The position numbers and the translations under genes are program-made. From the NCBI GenBank assembly GCA_902520835.1, contig CABYPD010000009.1, positions 1 through 51,746 of the forward strand: a DNA stretch of 51,746 nt, given 5' to 3'. Positions 32,464 to 42,453 of the stretch are shown here, piece after piece. Origin of the DNA: an uncultured Bacteroidota bacterium (GTDB lineage: Bacteria; Bacteroidota; Bacteroidia; Flavobacteriales; Flavobacteriaceae). Within the stretch, counting starts at the first letter, position 1; every line of letters starts with the position of its first letter. The notes beneath the pieces are model-generated. The model ran no database searches and had not been told where the DNA came from. It was given only the letters and a program-made list of their open reading frames with translations.

Positions 32464-34638
32464 TTATTTAATAGTTAGTCTCAAAACAGAGCACACAGAG
32501 TTTTGTACAAACTTATCTTTTCCTCCGCCAAATAAAACGTTTAACCAATTGTCTTTTTCAGGCGTTCCTAAAATAAGCAAGTCAAACTCAGCAGATTGAT
32601 CTGAAATTGTTTCAAGAGGGTCGTCGCTTTTGACAATTAGCAGATCACTTTTACAGCTAGTTCCCACAATAAGAGAATTTGAATTTTCCTCTATTTTTGA
32701 TTTTTCTTTTGCTTTAGTATTCGTAGGAATTATGTTCAGGAGAGTAAGACCAGCTCCATAAAAACTACATATATTATCCGCCACATTAATAAAATCAATA
32801 TTTTTTCTTCCAGGCCGAAGCGCTAGAACAACTTTTTCAAAACGTCTAACACCATTATCTTTATAAAGAGCAAAGCTTGAATTCACATTTCTCAGAATCC
32901 AACCAATTGGGTTTCCAACTAATATTCCTGACTGAGCTCTTCCGTCCCAACCCATTACAAGCCATTTACACTTTCTTAAACCTGTAATATTTTCAATCGA
33001 GTTAGCAACATTGTGAGTCGAAACACTTTCATATGTTACATTTATTTGGTGAGATTTTTTTAGGTTTAGTACACGTCTTTTTATAGATTCTGATTTAGCA
33101 GAGTCAACATTGACAGCTTCTAAAAAGACCTGATTTGGAGCTTCAATCAAATTAATAGCATTGATCTTACTCTTCTTCACAATTGATGAACCGATTTCGA
33201 CAAGGGCTTCAGGCGACTTTTCTTCACCTAAAAGCGGCACAACTATATCGGCATTAGTGTTTACAACTTCATCTAAAGTGTCATTTTTTTGGGTATCATC
33301 AGCTGTTTCTGTAGAGTTCCCTTTAAATAGAAAAGACAAAATCCCATAGTTAGAAATAACCCCTCTTCTGTTGCTGTTTTTACCGTAAATCAAGAAAATT
33401 ATTATACCAAGTAAAAACACACCCAATACAGAAAGTATTGGCATAATCCCCAAAAAGGCGAGTAAAACTATTCCACTTAAAATACCAAATATTTGAACAT
33501 ATGGATAAAGTGGAGATCTGAACGAAGGATTATACCACTGCGCATTTGTTTCTCTTAAAACAATAACAGAAAGCTCATTGAAAATAAACATTAAAACTTT
33601 AAATGCACTTGCTAGCTTTGCAATTTTAACAACATCCAAAAAAGTTATTGCTAAAGCAATAATTAAAGATGTCGTAATTATTGCAGGAGCTGGAGTCATA
33701 AACTTTGAATTAACAGAGGATAAAAAATTAGGCATTAATTTATCTTTTGCCATAGCAAAAGGAAATCTTGAAGAAGCTAAAACGCCGGAGTTTGCCATTG
33801 ACAAAAGAGTTATTACACCAACTACACCAGCAACATAACCTAAATAATCTCCACCCACAGTTTGAAATAATGTATATATTGGCTTAATGTCTGTTGACAA
33901 AACACTAGCTTCAACATTTCCAACCAAAACAATGGCAACTAAAACATAAACACTTGTAATTAAAAACAAAGAAATAATCATTGTTTTTGGAAGATTTTTT
34001 TCTGGATTTTTGATTTCACCTGCTACTGCAGCAATTTTGGTGACACCCGCATATGAAATGTAAAGAAAAGCTACACCAGTAATAAATCCAGAACTGCCAT
34101 CTGAAAAAACAGGTTCTGTTAATTTTGAGTCAAAAGAGTTAAACCCAAAAAAGATTATAAACAAAAGAGAAAGTAAGCTTATTGAAACAATTACTAATTG
34201 TGTTTTTTCAACTTTTTTTACACCAAAAATATTTAAAAGCAAAATAAAAAGTAAGGCAGAAAGGGCTATGAATTTTGTTAAGCTAGAATCAACTTCTATA
34301 AGAACATATAAATATGCGCTTAGCCCAACTAGCGAAAAAGCACTTTTTAAAAGCAAGGAAAGCCACAATCCAATACCTGCTATTGTGCCAAACAACGGCC
34401 CAAAGGCTCTTTCTATATATACATAAGTTCCACCTGATTTTGGCATAGCTGTAGCTAGCTCAGATTTAGATAAAACCGCAGGAAGAATGCATAAAGCAGC
34501 AACTAAAAAAGCTAACCATATTGACGATCCAGTTATTCCCACAGCAAGACCTGGAAGTACAAAAATCCCACTCAACATTCCGCCAATACTTACAGCAATG
34601 GCACCAGGCAAAGAAAGAGTTCTTTGAAGCTTTTTCAT
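32464..34638 (-). CDS. APC-family amino-acid permease fused to universal stress protein-like domains
   Basis: A 724-residue protein. Residues 1-425 are a twelve-helix-type APC permease (SIGGMLSGIFVLPGLAV and PKSGGTYVYIERAFGPLFGT are typical). The C-terminal 290 residues are soluble, with two USP-like parts: one around residue 470 (VVPLLGEEKSPEALVEIGSS) and one ending with LLILGTPEKDNWLNVLFGG. The soluble part probably senses nucleotide or stress and gates transport in the cytoplasm. The transported substrate is not known. Confidence 0.88.
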   Translation of the reverse strand: MKKLQRTLSLPGAIAVSIGGMLSGIFVLPGLAVGITGSSIWLAFLVAALCILPAVLSKSELATAMPKSGGTYVYIERAFGPLFGTIAGIGLWLSLLLKSAFSLVGLSAYLYVLIEVDSSLTKFIALSALLFILLLNIFGVKKVEKTQLVIVSISLLSLLFIIFFGFNSFDSKLTEPVFSDGSSGFITGVAFLYISYAGVTKIAAVAGEIKNPEKNLPKTMIISLFLITSVYVLVAIVLVGNVEASVLSTDIKPIYTLFQTVGGDYLGYVAGVVGVITLLSMANSGVLASSRFPFAMAKDKLMPNFLSSVNSKFMTPAPAIITTSLIIALAITFLDVVKIAKLASAFKVLMFIFNELSVIVLRETNAQWYNPSFRSPLYPYVQIFGILSGIVLLAFLGIMPILSVLGVFLLGIIIFLIYGKNSNRRGVISNYGILSFLFKGNSTETADDTQKNDTLDEVVNTNADIVVPLLGEEKSPEALVEIGSSIVKKSKINAINLIEAPNQVFLEAVNVDSAKSESIKRRVLNLKKSHQINVTYESVSTHNVANSIENITGLRKCKWLVMGWDGRAQSGILVGNPIGWILRNVNSSFALYKDNGVRRFEKVVLALRPGRKNIDFINVADNICSFYGAGLTLLNIIPTNTKAKEKSKIEENSNSLIVGTSCKSDLLIVKSDDPLETISDQSAEFDLLILGTPEKDNWLNVLFGGGKDKFVQNSVCSVLRLTIK

Positions 34639-34648
34639 TATTGTAAAA

Positions 34649-35272
34649 CTATTGATTTTTTAGCAACTTAATATCTTCAATCAAATGTTGCATCTCAAGA
34701 GACAGCGTTCCATTATAAATACCTCTGATTCTTAAAGTTTTATCAACTAACAGAAAGTGCTCAGTATGTAAAAAATCTGTACTGTCTTTCGTGAAGCCAA
34801 TATCTTTTTCAGCAAAATAAGACTTTCTAGCTAGATTATAAATTTTGTTTTTTTTACCTGTTAAAAAATACCAGTTGTTGGAATTTTGCGTGTATTCTTT
34901 TTTATAAAAATTTAAAACTTCTGGAGAATCAATCCAAGGCGTAACACTAAAAGATAATAAAGTCACATCACCATCGTTTTTAAATTCTTCTTCTATCTTT
35001 CCCATATTATTAGTCATTATTGGGCATATGTTACCACAGGATGTAAAAATAAAATTAGCTACATGAATTTTACCTTTTAACTTATTCAACTCAAATTCAT
35101 TATTGTTTTGATCAATAAAATTAAAGTCAGAAATTTTATGATTAATTTTTGACAAATCATTATCATCAATAAAAATTGGTGTAAAATCAGGTGAATTAAA
35201 ATATGGAAGATTTATCTTTTCAGATGAACACCCTACGATTGATACAATGAAAATAATTTTAAAAAATCTCAT
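34649..35272 (-). CDS. SCO1/SenC family copper-binding lipoprotein
   Basis: The 207-residue protein has a lipoprotein signal (lipobox cysteine at residue 15) and a thioredoxin-like domain. The copper ligands are visible: CGNIC (CxxxC form) and a histidine in LHTEHFLLVD. Members deliver copper to cytochrome oxidase subunit II or act in redox balance. I choose ATG 35272 over the GTG one codon upstream. It overlaps the MORN-type gene by 14 bases, so the genes are coupled. Confidence 0.88.
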   Translation of the reverse strand: MRFFKIIFIVSIVGCSSEKINLPYFNSPDFTPIFIDDNDLSKINHKISDFNFIDQNNNEFELNKLKGKIHVANFIFTSCGNICPIMTNNMGKIEEEFKNDGDVTLLSFSVTPWIDSPEVLNFYKKEYTQNSNNWYFLTGKKNKIYNLARKSYFAEKDIGFTKDSTDFLHTEHFLLVDKTLRIRGIYNGTLSLEMQHLIEDIKLLKNQ

Positions 35273-35801
35273 CACTAATATTTACACAGTTTTTTGTTCC
35301 TAGAAGACCATATCTCCTGTTGTTTTTTACTACATAATTTGATTTGATGACACCATCATTCGTCCATAATCTTTGTAAGCCCTTTTCAAAGCCCTTTTCA
35401 AAAGTTAGGTGTTGAATCAAAACACCCTTTTCAGACCACGCTTTATTTTCTCCGTGGTATTCATCATTTTTAAAACTATATTCAAATTTAATTAACCCGT
35501 TTTTATAAAAACCTCTGTAAAGTCCAGTCTTTTTTCCTTTCTTATAAAATCGAATTTCTTTTACATTACCATTCTCGTAAAAAGAAGTCCATTTATCAGA
35601 CTTATATCCATTTTTATACTTCCCTTTTAAAATAGTGTCATTGTCTTTTGAAAGCTCTATTATAGAACCTGTATATAAATTGTTTAAGTAAGTCACTTGT
35701 TTAGATCGTAAATTTAAATCCGGGTTCGACTTTTTTAAAGTAAGCTCATTTTCACTACATGAAAAAAAAAGAAATATTAATAAAAAGACTGTTTTATTCA
35801 T
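35259..35801 (-). CDS. MORN-repeat lipoprotein (YwqK-like)
   Basis: A 180-residue predicted lipoprotein (lipobox cysteine 15) with about four MORN-like repeats of the form GxYxxGxxxGxWxxFYxNG: KGKYKNGYKSDKWTSFYENG, then YKKGKKTGLYRGFYKNG, then FKNDEYHGENKAWSEKG. Such repeat proteins are common in Bacteroidota; some relatives are named YwqK antitoxins, but no toxin is present here. It lies between YHYH and SCO lipoprotein genes with overlaps on both sides. Confidence 0.8.
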   Translation of the reverse strand: MNKTVFLLIFLFFSCSENELTLKKSNPDLNLRSKQVTYLNNLYTGSIIELSKDNDTILKGKYKNGYKSDKWTSFYENGNVKEIRFYKKGKKTGLYRGFYKNGLIKFEYSFKNDEYHGENKAWSEKGVLIQHLTFEKGFEKGLQRLWTNDGVIKSNYVVKNNRRYGLLGTKNCVNISDEIF

Positions 35802-36579
35802 TTACTGTTCCAGGAACTCCATAAAAACCACTTCCATTAATGTAAGGATCGTCAGAAGTAACATGATAATGATAAATTCCATCAGGGAATTCAGAAGTTG
35901 CGTGGGTGTGACCATGGTATTCATCTAAACTAACACTATATATTAGGTTCCCGTTTTCAAAAGGACCATAAACCGGGAAACCATCTAGTAAAAACCCAAT
36001 TAAAGCATCTTTACCTTTATTTTGAGTGATCCAGAAAGGCTCCATGTGATAGTGATACCTACCGGAAACTCCATCTTCTAATCCAGGCCCAAGCGGAGCT
36101 GGATGTCCATTAAATTGGTCAAAAGAATTAATTTCCCTGGTTAGTGGTTGATCTGGACCAGCGTATTGATTATAAAAAGGCACGCCGTTCAGCGAAACAC
36201 CAATAGGTCCTAATGGTGTTGGTCCAGAAAAACTAGCTTTTTTTGGCTTGTTAGGGATTTTAAAACGTAAGCTTAAAGTAGAAATCCCGTTAGGGTTTTT
36301 ATTAAAATTAGAAACAAAAGGATTTGATCCGTCATAGGATTCATAAAGCTCGTGGTTTACAGGAAAATAGGGGCTTTTATGGTCCGGAACGCCATCTGTA
36401 TGTATATATACAAAACCATCTTGAATATATATATCAGCAGTTGTTTTATAAATTTTTTGATAAATAGATAAAGGAATTTCTATTTCTGTTTCCTCAATCT
36501 CATCTTCTTTATTTTCGTTTTTGGAGCACGACATTAATAAAAAAGAAGTCAAAAAACATAAAGTAAAAAACTTTTTCAT
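35794..36579 (-). CDS. YHYH domain lipoprotein
   Basis: A 261-residue lipoprotein (lipobox cysteine 18) with two YHYH motifs, GRYHYHMEP and GIYHYHVTS, and further histidine clusters (EYHGHTHAT), which name the family and could bind metal. Function is not established. It is the first of three lipoprotein genes (YHYH, MORN, SCO) that overlap each other and are likely co-expressed; the SCO partner hints at copper or respiration. Confidence 0.85.
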   Translation of the reverse strand: MKKFFTLCFLTSFLLMSCSKNENKEDEIEETEIEIPLSIYQKIYKTTADIYIQDGFVYIHTDGVPDHKSPYFPVNHELYESYDGSNPFVSNFNKNPNGISTLSLRFKIPNKPKKASFSGPTPLGPIGVSLNGVPFYNQYAGPDQPLTREINSFDQFNGHPAPLGPGLEDGVSGRYHYHMEPFWITQNKGKDALIGFLLDGFPVYGPFENGNLIYSVSLDEYHGHTHATSEFPDGIYHYHVTSDDPYINGSGFYGVPGTVNE

Positions 36580-36611
36580 AATAGATATTTACACTTTAAT
36601 ATAATAAAAGT

Positions 36612-38408
36612 TTAATCGTTTAGCTTTAAAACAGCCATAAATGCTTGTTGAGGAATTTCAACATTTCCGATTTGTCTCATTTTCTTTTTCCCTTTCTTTT
36701 GTTTTTCTAGAAGCTTCCTTTTTCTAGTTATATCACCTCCATAACATTTTGCAGTTACATCTTTTCTAACTGCCTTGATGGTTTCTCTAGCAATAATTTT
36801 AGAGCCAATTGAAGCTTGAACAGGAATGTCAAACTGTTGTCTAGGAATTAATTCTTTCAGTTTTTCACAGATTTTTTTCCCCATTGAATAAGCATTATCA
36901 AAATGGATTAAAGCAGATAAAGCATCAACAGAATTACTGTTTAACAAAATATCCATTTTTATAAGTCTAGACGGTTTAAATCCAATTGGAGTATAATCAA
37001 AAGAGGCATATCCTTTAGATATAGATTTTAATCTATCGTAAAAATCAAAGACAATCTCTGCTAGAGGCATATCAAAAATTAATTCAACCCTTTCTGTTGT
37101 TAAGTATGTTTGGTTTTTAATTTCACCTCTTTTTTCAATGCATAAACTCATTACAGGGCCAACAAAATCAGATTTGGTAATTATAGAGGCCTTAATGTAA
37201 GGTTCCTCTACATGGTTCAGATAAGTAGGGTCAGGAAGATCAGAGGGAGTGTTCACGACAATTCTCTTATTAGGATCTTTTTTTGTGTAGGCATGATAAG
37301 ATACGTTTGGAACGGTTGTTATTACAGCCATATTAAATTCTCTTTCAAGCCTTTCTTGAATTATTTCTAAATGTAACATTCCTAAAAACCCACATCTAAA
37401 TCCAAAACCTAATGCTGAAGAGTTTTCTGGTGTAAAAACTAATGACGCGTCATTAAGTTGAAGTTTTTCCATAGAAGCCCTTAAATCTTCGTAATCATCA
37501 GTGTCAATTGGATAAATTCCAGCAAAAACCATTGGTTTAACATCTTCAAAACCTGAAATTGCAACAGATGAAGTTGACTTTGAATCAATGATTGTATCAC
37601 CAACTTTAACTTCTTTAGCATTTTTTATACCAGTAATCAAATATCCAACATCTCCACAAGTAATTTCATTTTTTGGCTTTTGTTTTAATCCAAGCGTACC
37701 AACTTCATCAGCATTGTAAGTTTTATTAGTGGCAAAAAACTTAATTTCTTGACCTTTTCTAATTTTTCCAGAAAAAACTCTAAAATATATTTCAATTCCT
37801 CTGAAAGGGTTGTAGACTGAATCAAAAATTAAAGCCTTTAATTCATCATTTAATTTGTTGTTAGGAGATGGAATTTTTTCAATAATAGCTTCTAGGATGT
37901 TTTCAATTCCAATACCATTTTTAGCTGAAGCGTGTATAATGTCATCGTGATTACAACCAAGCAAATCAACAATGTCATCGGATACTTCTTCAGGCTTTGC
38001 AGATGGCAAATCAATTTTATTTAAAACAGGAATTATTTCAAGGTCGTTTTCAAGAGCAAGATATAAATTTGAAATTGTTTGTGCTTGTATGCTCTGTGCA
38101 GCGTCAACTATTAGTAGCGCTCCTTCACATGCAGCTATTGATCTTGAAACTTCATACGAAAAATCGACATGTCCTGGAGTATCAATTAAATTTAAAGTAT
38201 ACTTTTTCTCATTAAGAGTATAGTCCATTTGTATTGCATGAGATTTTATTGTAATTCCCCTCTCTCTTTCAAGGTCCATATCATCTAATAATTGATCTTG
38301 TTTTTCACGGTCAGTTACTGATCCTGTTTGGTCTAAAAGACGATCTGCTAGGGTGCTTTTTCCATGATCAATATGAGCAATTATACAAAAGTTTCTAATG
38401 TTCTCCAT
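36612..38408 (-). CDS. lepA: Elongation factor 4 (LepA)
   Basis: A 598-residue translational GTPase, close to the usual LepA length. The G1 motif is AHIDHGKST, followed by RGITIKSHA (switch I), DTPGHVDFS (G3) and NKIDLP (G4). The C-terminal LepA-specific domain is present with [21 protein letters not shown] choose ATG 38408 ([10 protein letters not shown]) because it matches the family start; ATG 38414 is possible. A TTG at 38420 lies inside the -7 element and is excluded. Confidence 0.96.
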   Translation of the reverse strand: MENIRNFCIIAHIDHGKSTLADRLLDQTGSVTDREKQDQLLDDMDLERERGITIKSHAIQMDYTLNEKKYTLNLIDTPGHVDFSYEVSRSIAACEGALLIVDAAQSIQAQTISNLYLALENDLEIIPVLNKIDLPSAKPEEVSDDIVDLLGCNHDDIIHASAKNGIGIENILEAIIEKIPSPNNKLNDELKALIFDSVYNPFRGIEIYFRVFSGKIRKGQEIKFFATNKTYNADEVGTLGLKQKPKNEITCGDVGYLITGIKNAKEVKVGDTIIDSKSTSSVAISGFEDVKPMVFAGIYPIDTDDYEDLRASMEKLQLNDASLVFTPENSSALGFGFRCGFLGMLHLEIIQERLEREFNMAVITTVPNVSYHAYTKKDPNKRIVVNTPSDLPDPTYLNHVEEPYIKASIITKSDFVGPVMSLCIEKRGEIKNQTYLTTERVELIFDMPLAEIVFDFYDRLKSISKGYASFDYTPIGFKPSRLIKMDILLNSNSVDALSALIHFDNAYSMGKKICEKLKELIPRQQFDIPVQASIGSKIIARETIKAVRKDVTAKCYGGDITRKRKLLEKQKKGKKKMRQIGNVEIPQQAFMAVLKLND

Positions 38409-38417
38409 TCGCATTAA

Positions 38418-38425
38418 CAAATATA
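38418..38425 (-). promoter_or_regulatory. -7 promoter element for lepA
   Basis: On the minus strand this reads TATATTTG, a perfect TAnnTTTG match, 3 bases before ATG 38414 and 9 before ATG 38408. Confidence 0.55.
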
Positions 38426-38463
38426 GTCCAATTAATCCCTTTAGCTCATAAAATTTATTAGTT

Positions 38464-38471
38464 TAAATTTG
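38464..38471 (+). promoter_or_regulatory. -7 promoter element for dusB
   Basis: TAAATTTG matches TAnnTTTG and lies 18 bases before the dusB ATG at 38490. Confidence 0.45.
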
Positions 38472-38489
38472 TGACTTTATAATATATAA

Positions 38490-39485
38490 ATGGTTAAGAT
38501 AGGCGATATAGAATTAGGAAACTTTCCTTTGTTGCTTGCTCCCATGGAGGACGTAAGCGATCCACCCTTTAGAGCTTTATGTAAAGAAAACGGGGCTGAT
38601 GTTGTTTATACTGAGTTTATTTCCTCTGAAGGGTTAATCAGAGATGCTGTAAAAAGCGTAATGAAACTTGATATTTATGAGAAAGAGAGGCCTGTTGGAA
38701 TACAAATATTTGGAGCAAATCTTGATTCAATGCTTAAAGCAGTTGATATTGTTGAAAAAACCAACCCAGATATTATTGATATTAATTTTGGATGTCCTGT
38801 TAAAAAAGTTGTTTGCAAAGGGGCTGGAGCAGGAATTTTAAAAGATATTGATAAAATGGAAAATCTTACTAGAGAGATGGTTAAGAGAACTAATTTACCA
38901 ATAACGGTTAAAACAAGACTAGGCTGGGATGATAATTCGATTAAAATCGTTGAAGTTGCAGAAAGAATTCAGGATGCAGGCGCAAAGGCCATTGCCATAC
39001 ACGGTAGAACAAGAGCCCAAATGTATAAAGGTCAAGCAGATTGGTCAAAAATAGCTGATGTTAAAAACAATCAGAGAATGAAAATACCTGTTTTTGGAAA
39101 TGGAGACGTAAGCTCACCCGAAAAAGCAATTGAAATGAGAGACAAATATGGTCTAGATGGAGCGATGATCGGTAGAGCATCAATAGGAAATCCTTGGTTT
39201 TTTAATGAGGTTAAGTATTTTATTAAAAACAATTCTCATAAAAAATCTCCAACTATCTATGAAAGAATCTTAATGGCAGAAAGGCATTTAAAAATGGCTA
39301 TTGATTGGAAAGGAGAGAAACTAGGTGTCTTAGAAACTAGAAGACATTATTCTAACTATTTTAAAAACATTCCAAACTTTAAAGAACATAGAATGAGGAT
39401 GGTAACTTCCGACTATTCAACAGACTTATATAAATTGTTTTCAGTCTTAAAAAACACCTATAAAGAAGCTCCTGTTTTAAACTAG
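38490..39485 (+). CDS. dusB: tRNA-dihydrouridine synthase (DusB type)
   Basis: A 331-residue FMN enzyme reducing uridines in tRNA D-loops. Typical DUS segments are LAPMEDVSDPPFRAL, DINFGCPVKKVVCKGAGAG with the catalytic cysteine, TVKTRLGWD, AIHGRTRAQMYKGQADW and MIGRASIGNPWFF. Its 3' end overlaps the convergent ABC permease gene by 9 bases. Confidence 0.95.
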   Translation: MVKIGDIELGNFPLLLAPMEDVSDPPFRALCKENGADVVYTEFISSEGLIRDAVKSVMKLDIYEKERPVGIQIFGANLDSMLKAVDIVEKTNPDIIDINFGCPVKKVVCKGAGAGILKDIDKMENLTREMVKRTNLPITVKTRLGWDDNSIKIVEVAERIQDAGAKAIAIHGRTRAQMYKGQADWSKIADVKNNQRMKIPVFGNGDVSSPEKAIEMRDKYGLDGAMIGRASIGNPWFFNEVKYFIKNNSHKKSPTIYERILMAERHLKMAIDWKGEKLGVLETRRHYSNYFKNIPNFKEHRMRMVTSDYSTDLYKLFSVLKNTYKEAPVLN

Positions 39486-40661
39486 TTTTTTAACTGCTTT
39501 CGAAGAAATATAAGATGATATTGCACCAGCTAATAATGCAGTAAATATGACTGTTATTAAATTGGAAAAGTTAAATTGAACAGGGTAAGCCAGTTCTAGA
39601 TTACCCACTTTTACAATTGAAAATTTAAGTTGAATAAAAACTATAATTATACTTAAAAACAAACCAGTAATTAATCCTATTAAATTTATAAGCATTCCGT
39701 TTTTGAAAAACACACTCTCTAAATCATTCTTAGTCATACCTAAAATTTTCAAGCTTTTAATGTCAAATTCTTTTTCAATAATTAACATAATTACAGCTCC
39801 AATAATATTAAAAACTGAAAGAATTACAATCATTATCATTATAGCGGTAACTATTAGCTTTTCACTTTTCATCATTTTATAAAGTGTTTCGTTCAGTTCA
39901 TCATGTGATTTAACCATAAGGTTTTTAAACCTTGAGTTTAATATTTTTTTTATGTCTTTTTGATTACTGGTATTTTTTAAAATAATTTCTGAAAATGTAT
40001 TTTTATCTAGTTCGAAAAGAAATTGCGTGACGTCAATACTGCAAATGATTATATTTTCATTTTCATTATTTCTAGTTGTAAAAACTCCATCAGAAAACAA
40101 TACAACACTTTTTTTGAATGGGTTTGATAGATTTGCCGGGTATGATCCGTTTATAGAGTAAACAGAAAAAGAACCTGCGCTGTTAAACAAAGTTAAATCT
40201 AGCTTTTCAGAAATAGAATAACTAGTATATGATCGCGGTTTTTTCAATGGTTCATATTTTCCAACTGAAATTATTTCGGAAAAAGAAATTATGTTATCGA
40301 AATTTTCATCTGTACCAATAATTTTTGCAAACGTAGTGGCGCCATTATATTGAACCAAGACGTTTCCGGTTACAACTTTTGAAAAAAACTTATCACCAAA
40401 TGTTTCAGACAAAAATTTTAAATCATCTTTTTCAAGTTTAAAAAACCTTTCATTTTGTGCATAAATCTTTAAATCAGGATCAAAGGATTTTGAAAAGTTT
40501 AAACTGTATTTTTCTAATCCTGAAAAGACAGATAAGATTGTAAAAAAAGAAAAATAGGCTAACGTTAAAACAGTGATAGAGAAAACAGAGATTATGGAAA
40601 CAATATTAAATTTTGTTTTTGAAAACAAGTATTTAATTGCTAAAAAACTTGAAGCCTTCAA
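39477..40661 (-). CDS. ABC transporter permease, LolC/LolE-FtsX type
   Basis: A 394-residue permease with one N-terminal TM helix (about 18-45), a large periplasmic domain, and three C-terminal helices with the FtsX-like pattern (VFNIIGAVIMLIIEKEFDIK followed by LKILGMTKNDLESVFFKNG). It may take part in lipoprotein release or other envelope traffic; no ATPase gene is adjacent. The start is a TTG just after the rbfA stop, so it is probably co-transcribed with rbfA. Confidence 0.85.
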   Translation of the reverse strand: MKASSFLAIKYLFSKTKFNIVSIISVFSITVLTLAYFSFFTILSVFSGLEKYSLNFSKSFDPDLKIYAQNERFFKLEKDDLKFLSETFGDKFFSKVVTGNVLVQYNGATTFAKIIGTDENFDNIISFSEIISVGKYEPLKKPRSYTSYSISEKLDLTLFNSAGSFSVYSINGSYPANLSNPFKKSVVLFSDGVFTTRNNENENIIICSIDVTQFLFELDKNTFSEIILKNTSNQKDIKKILNSRFKNLMVKSHDELNETLYKMMKSEKLIVTAIMIMIVILSVFNIIGAVIMLIIEKEFDIKSLKILGMTKNDLESVFFKNGMLINLIGLITGLFLSIIIVFIQLKFSIVKVGNLELAYPVQFNFSNLITVIFTALLAGAISSYISSKAVKKLV

Positions 40662-40663
40662 CT

Positions 40664-41026
40664 TTATTGTTTTAAAGGATTCTGCCCTTTACTAATTGCA
40701 GTTTCAATACCTTCAATATAGTCTAAAGAGTCATCAATAAAAAATTGTATTTCAGGGACAATTCTAAGTTGATTTTTTACAAGATGCGATAACTTTTTTT
40801 TAATATCATTTTTGTTGTTTTGTAGTAACTCAAGAGCTTTTTTAATATTTTCAGAAGGAAAAACACTAACGTAAATTTTAGCTAAGGATAAATCAACTGA
40901 AATCTTCACTTTAGTCACAGAGACCAATAAATTGATCCTTCTTTTTTCCCTAAAAAAATTTTGAACAATAATAGATAAATCTTTTAATAGAAGCGTAGAG
41001 ACTTTTTTTTGACGTTGTGTTTCCAA
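40664..41026 (-). CDS. rbfA: Ribosome-binding factor A
   Basis: A 120-residue KH-fold protein assisting 30S maturation. The TTG start gives METQRQKKVSTLLLKDL, which matches the usual METxRQKK start of the family; a VTKVKISVDLSLAKIYVSV strand-helix unit and KNQLRIVPEIQFFIDDSL follow. It lies between pyk and the ABC permease gene with 2-base gaps. Confidence 0.92.
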   Translation of the reverse strand: METQRQKKVSTLLLKDLSIIVQNFFREKRRINLLVSVTKVKISVDLSLAKIYVSVFPSENIKKALELLQNNKNDIKKKLSHLVKNQLRIVPEIQFFIDDSLDYIEGIETAISKGQNPLKQ

Positions 41027-41028
41027 AA

Positions 41029-42453
41029 TTAGATTTTTGTAATTCGTAGTGTATTTACGTGCCCTTTTTCATAAATTGGCATTGCAGCCAAATTTATTAC
41101 AAAATCACCTTTTTTAACATATTTTTCATTCAGCGCTAGTTGATTAACTTCTTCAACAGTAGAATCAGTGCTTTTAAACTTATTGTAATATATGCATTTT
41201 ACGCCCCATAAAAGGTTTAGTTGTGTAAGAACCGTTTTATTTGATGTAAAAACAATTACTAATGAGTTTGGTCTCCAAGATGAAATTTGCCAACCAGTAT
41301 AACCGCTATGGGTTAAAGTACAAATAGCTTTTGCATTAATTTCATTTGCAATAGTAGCAGCATTTTTGCAAATAGATTTTGTTATTATCCTATCCGATCT
41401 AATTCTAGGTGGCTTGTGAGAAATTGTTATTAGGTTAGAGTCTTCAACACCTAATATAATATCTTTTATTTTTTTTACAACTTCACATGGATATTTTCCA
41501 ACAGATGTCTCTCCAGAAAGCATTATTCCGTCAGCGCCATCCATTACAGAATTAGCAACATCATTAACTTCAGCTCTTGAGGGCGTTAGACTATCAATCA
41601 TTGACTCCATCATTTGAGTTGCAATAATTACAGGTATACCAGCCTTCTTACATTTTGAAACCAACATTTTTTGGTTTAATGGAACTTCCTCTGCTGGAAT
41701 TTCAATACCTAAGTCACCTCTTGCTACCATAATACCATTAGAAACACTGATAATATCATCCATTTTCTTTATAGCTTGAGGTTTTTCAATTTTTGAAATA
41801 ATAGGAATATGGTGATCGCAATGTTTAGACATTAATTCTCTTAGCTCAAGAACATCTTTTTTTGACCTAACAAACGAAAGAGCTATCCAGTCAAAAGAGT
41901 TTTTTACTGCGAAAATTACATCATTGATGTCTTTCTCGGTTAGCGCAGGTTGAGAAATTTTAGTGTATGGAAGGTTAACTCCCTTTTTTGATTTTAACAA
42001 ACCAGGTTGTATAACCTTAAGCACAACTGTTTCTTTTTTATCAGTAGAAAGAGCTTTTAAAATTATCTTTCCATCATCAATTAAAACATTCTCACCCGCT
42101 CTAATATCTTTTGCAAAAGACGGGTAATTAATTCCAATAATATCATTTTCATTAGTGATAGAAAAATTAGTTGTTAGTGAAATTTTTTCATTTTTCTGAA
42201 GATTTCTATTTTCAATTACATTTCTAATTCTGATCTTTGGACCTTGAAGATCACCTAAGAGTGTGACATGATTATTAAGTCTTTTTCTAATTTCAACAAC
42301 ATCATTTACAATTCTTTTCACATCATAATGTTCAGCATGTGAAAAATTTATTCTTAGTACATCAACACCTGACTTAACAAGTTTTTCAATCATTTTTTTT
42401 GAAGATGTGGCTGGTCCTAGTGTAGCTATTATCTTAGTTTTCTTAAATTTCAT
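41029..42453 (-). CDS. pyk: Pyruvate kinase
   Basis: A 474-residue glycolytic enzyme converting phosphoenolpyruvate and ADP to pyruvate and ATP. Signatures are KIIATLGPATSS at the N-terminus, LRINFSHAEHYD, LLGDLQGPKIRI, IISKIEKPQAI with the catalytic lysine, MVARGDLGIEIP and MDGADGIMLSGETSVGKYP. The C-terminal domain is present. Its ATG overlaps the upstream stop by one base (TAATG). Confidence 0.97.
   Translation of the reverse strand: MKFKKTKIIATLGPATSSKKMIEKLVKSGVDVLRINFSHAEHYDVKRIVNDVVEIRKRLNNHVTLLGDLQGPKIRIRNVIENRNLQKNEKISLTTNFSITNENDIIGINYPSFAKDIRAGENVLIDDGKIILKALSTDKKETVVLKVIQPGLLKSKKGVNLPYTKISQPALTEKDINDVIFAVKNSFDWIALSFVRSKKDVLELRELMSKHCDHHIPIISKIEKPQAIKKMDDIISVSNGIMVARGDLGIEIPAEEVPLNQKMLVSKCKKAGIPVIIATQMMESMIDSLTPSRAEVNDVANSVMDGADGIMLSGETSVGKYPCEVVKKIKDIILGVEDSNLITISHKPPRIRSDRIITKSICKNAATIANEINAKAICTLTHSGYTGWQISSWRPNSLVIVFTSNKTVLTQLNLLWGVKCIYYNKFKSTDSTVEEVNQLALNEKYVKKGDFVINLAAMPIYEKGHVNTLRITKI

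Noticed and set aside
35259-35801. YwqK-type antitoxin of a toxin-antitoxin pair
   Set aside because: The protein is a lipoprotein with MORN repeats and has no toxin-like neighbour; its neighbours are YHYH and SCO lipoproteins.
38409-38420. TTG 38420 or ATG 38414 as the lepA start
   Set aside because: TTG 38420 overlaps the -7 element. ATG 38414 is possible, but 38408 matches the conserved family N-terminus better.
40456-40464. TGTGCATAA, a DnaA-box-type sequence
   Set aside because: An isolated copy inside the ABC permease coding region.
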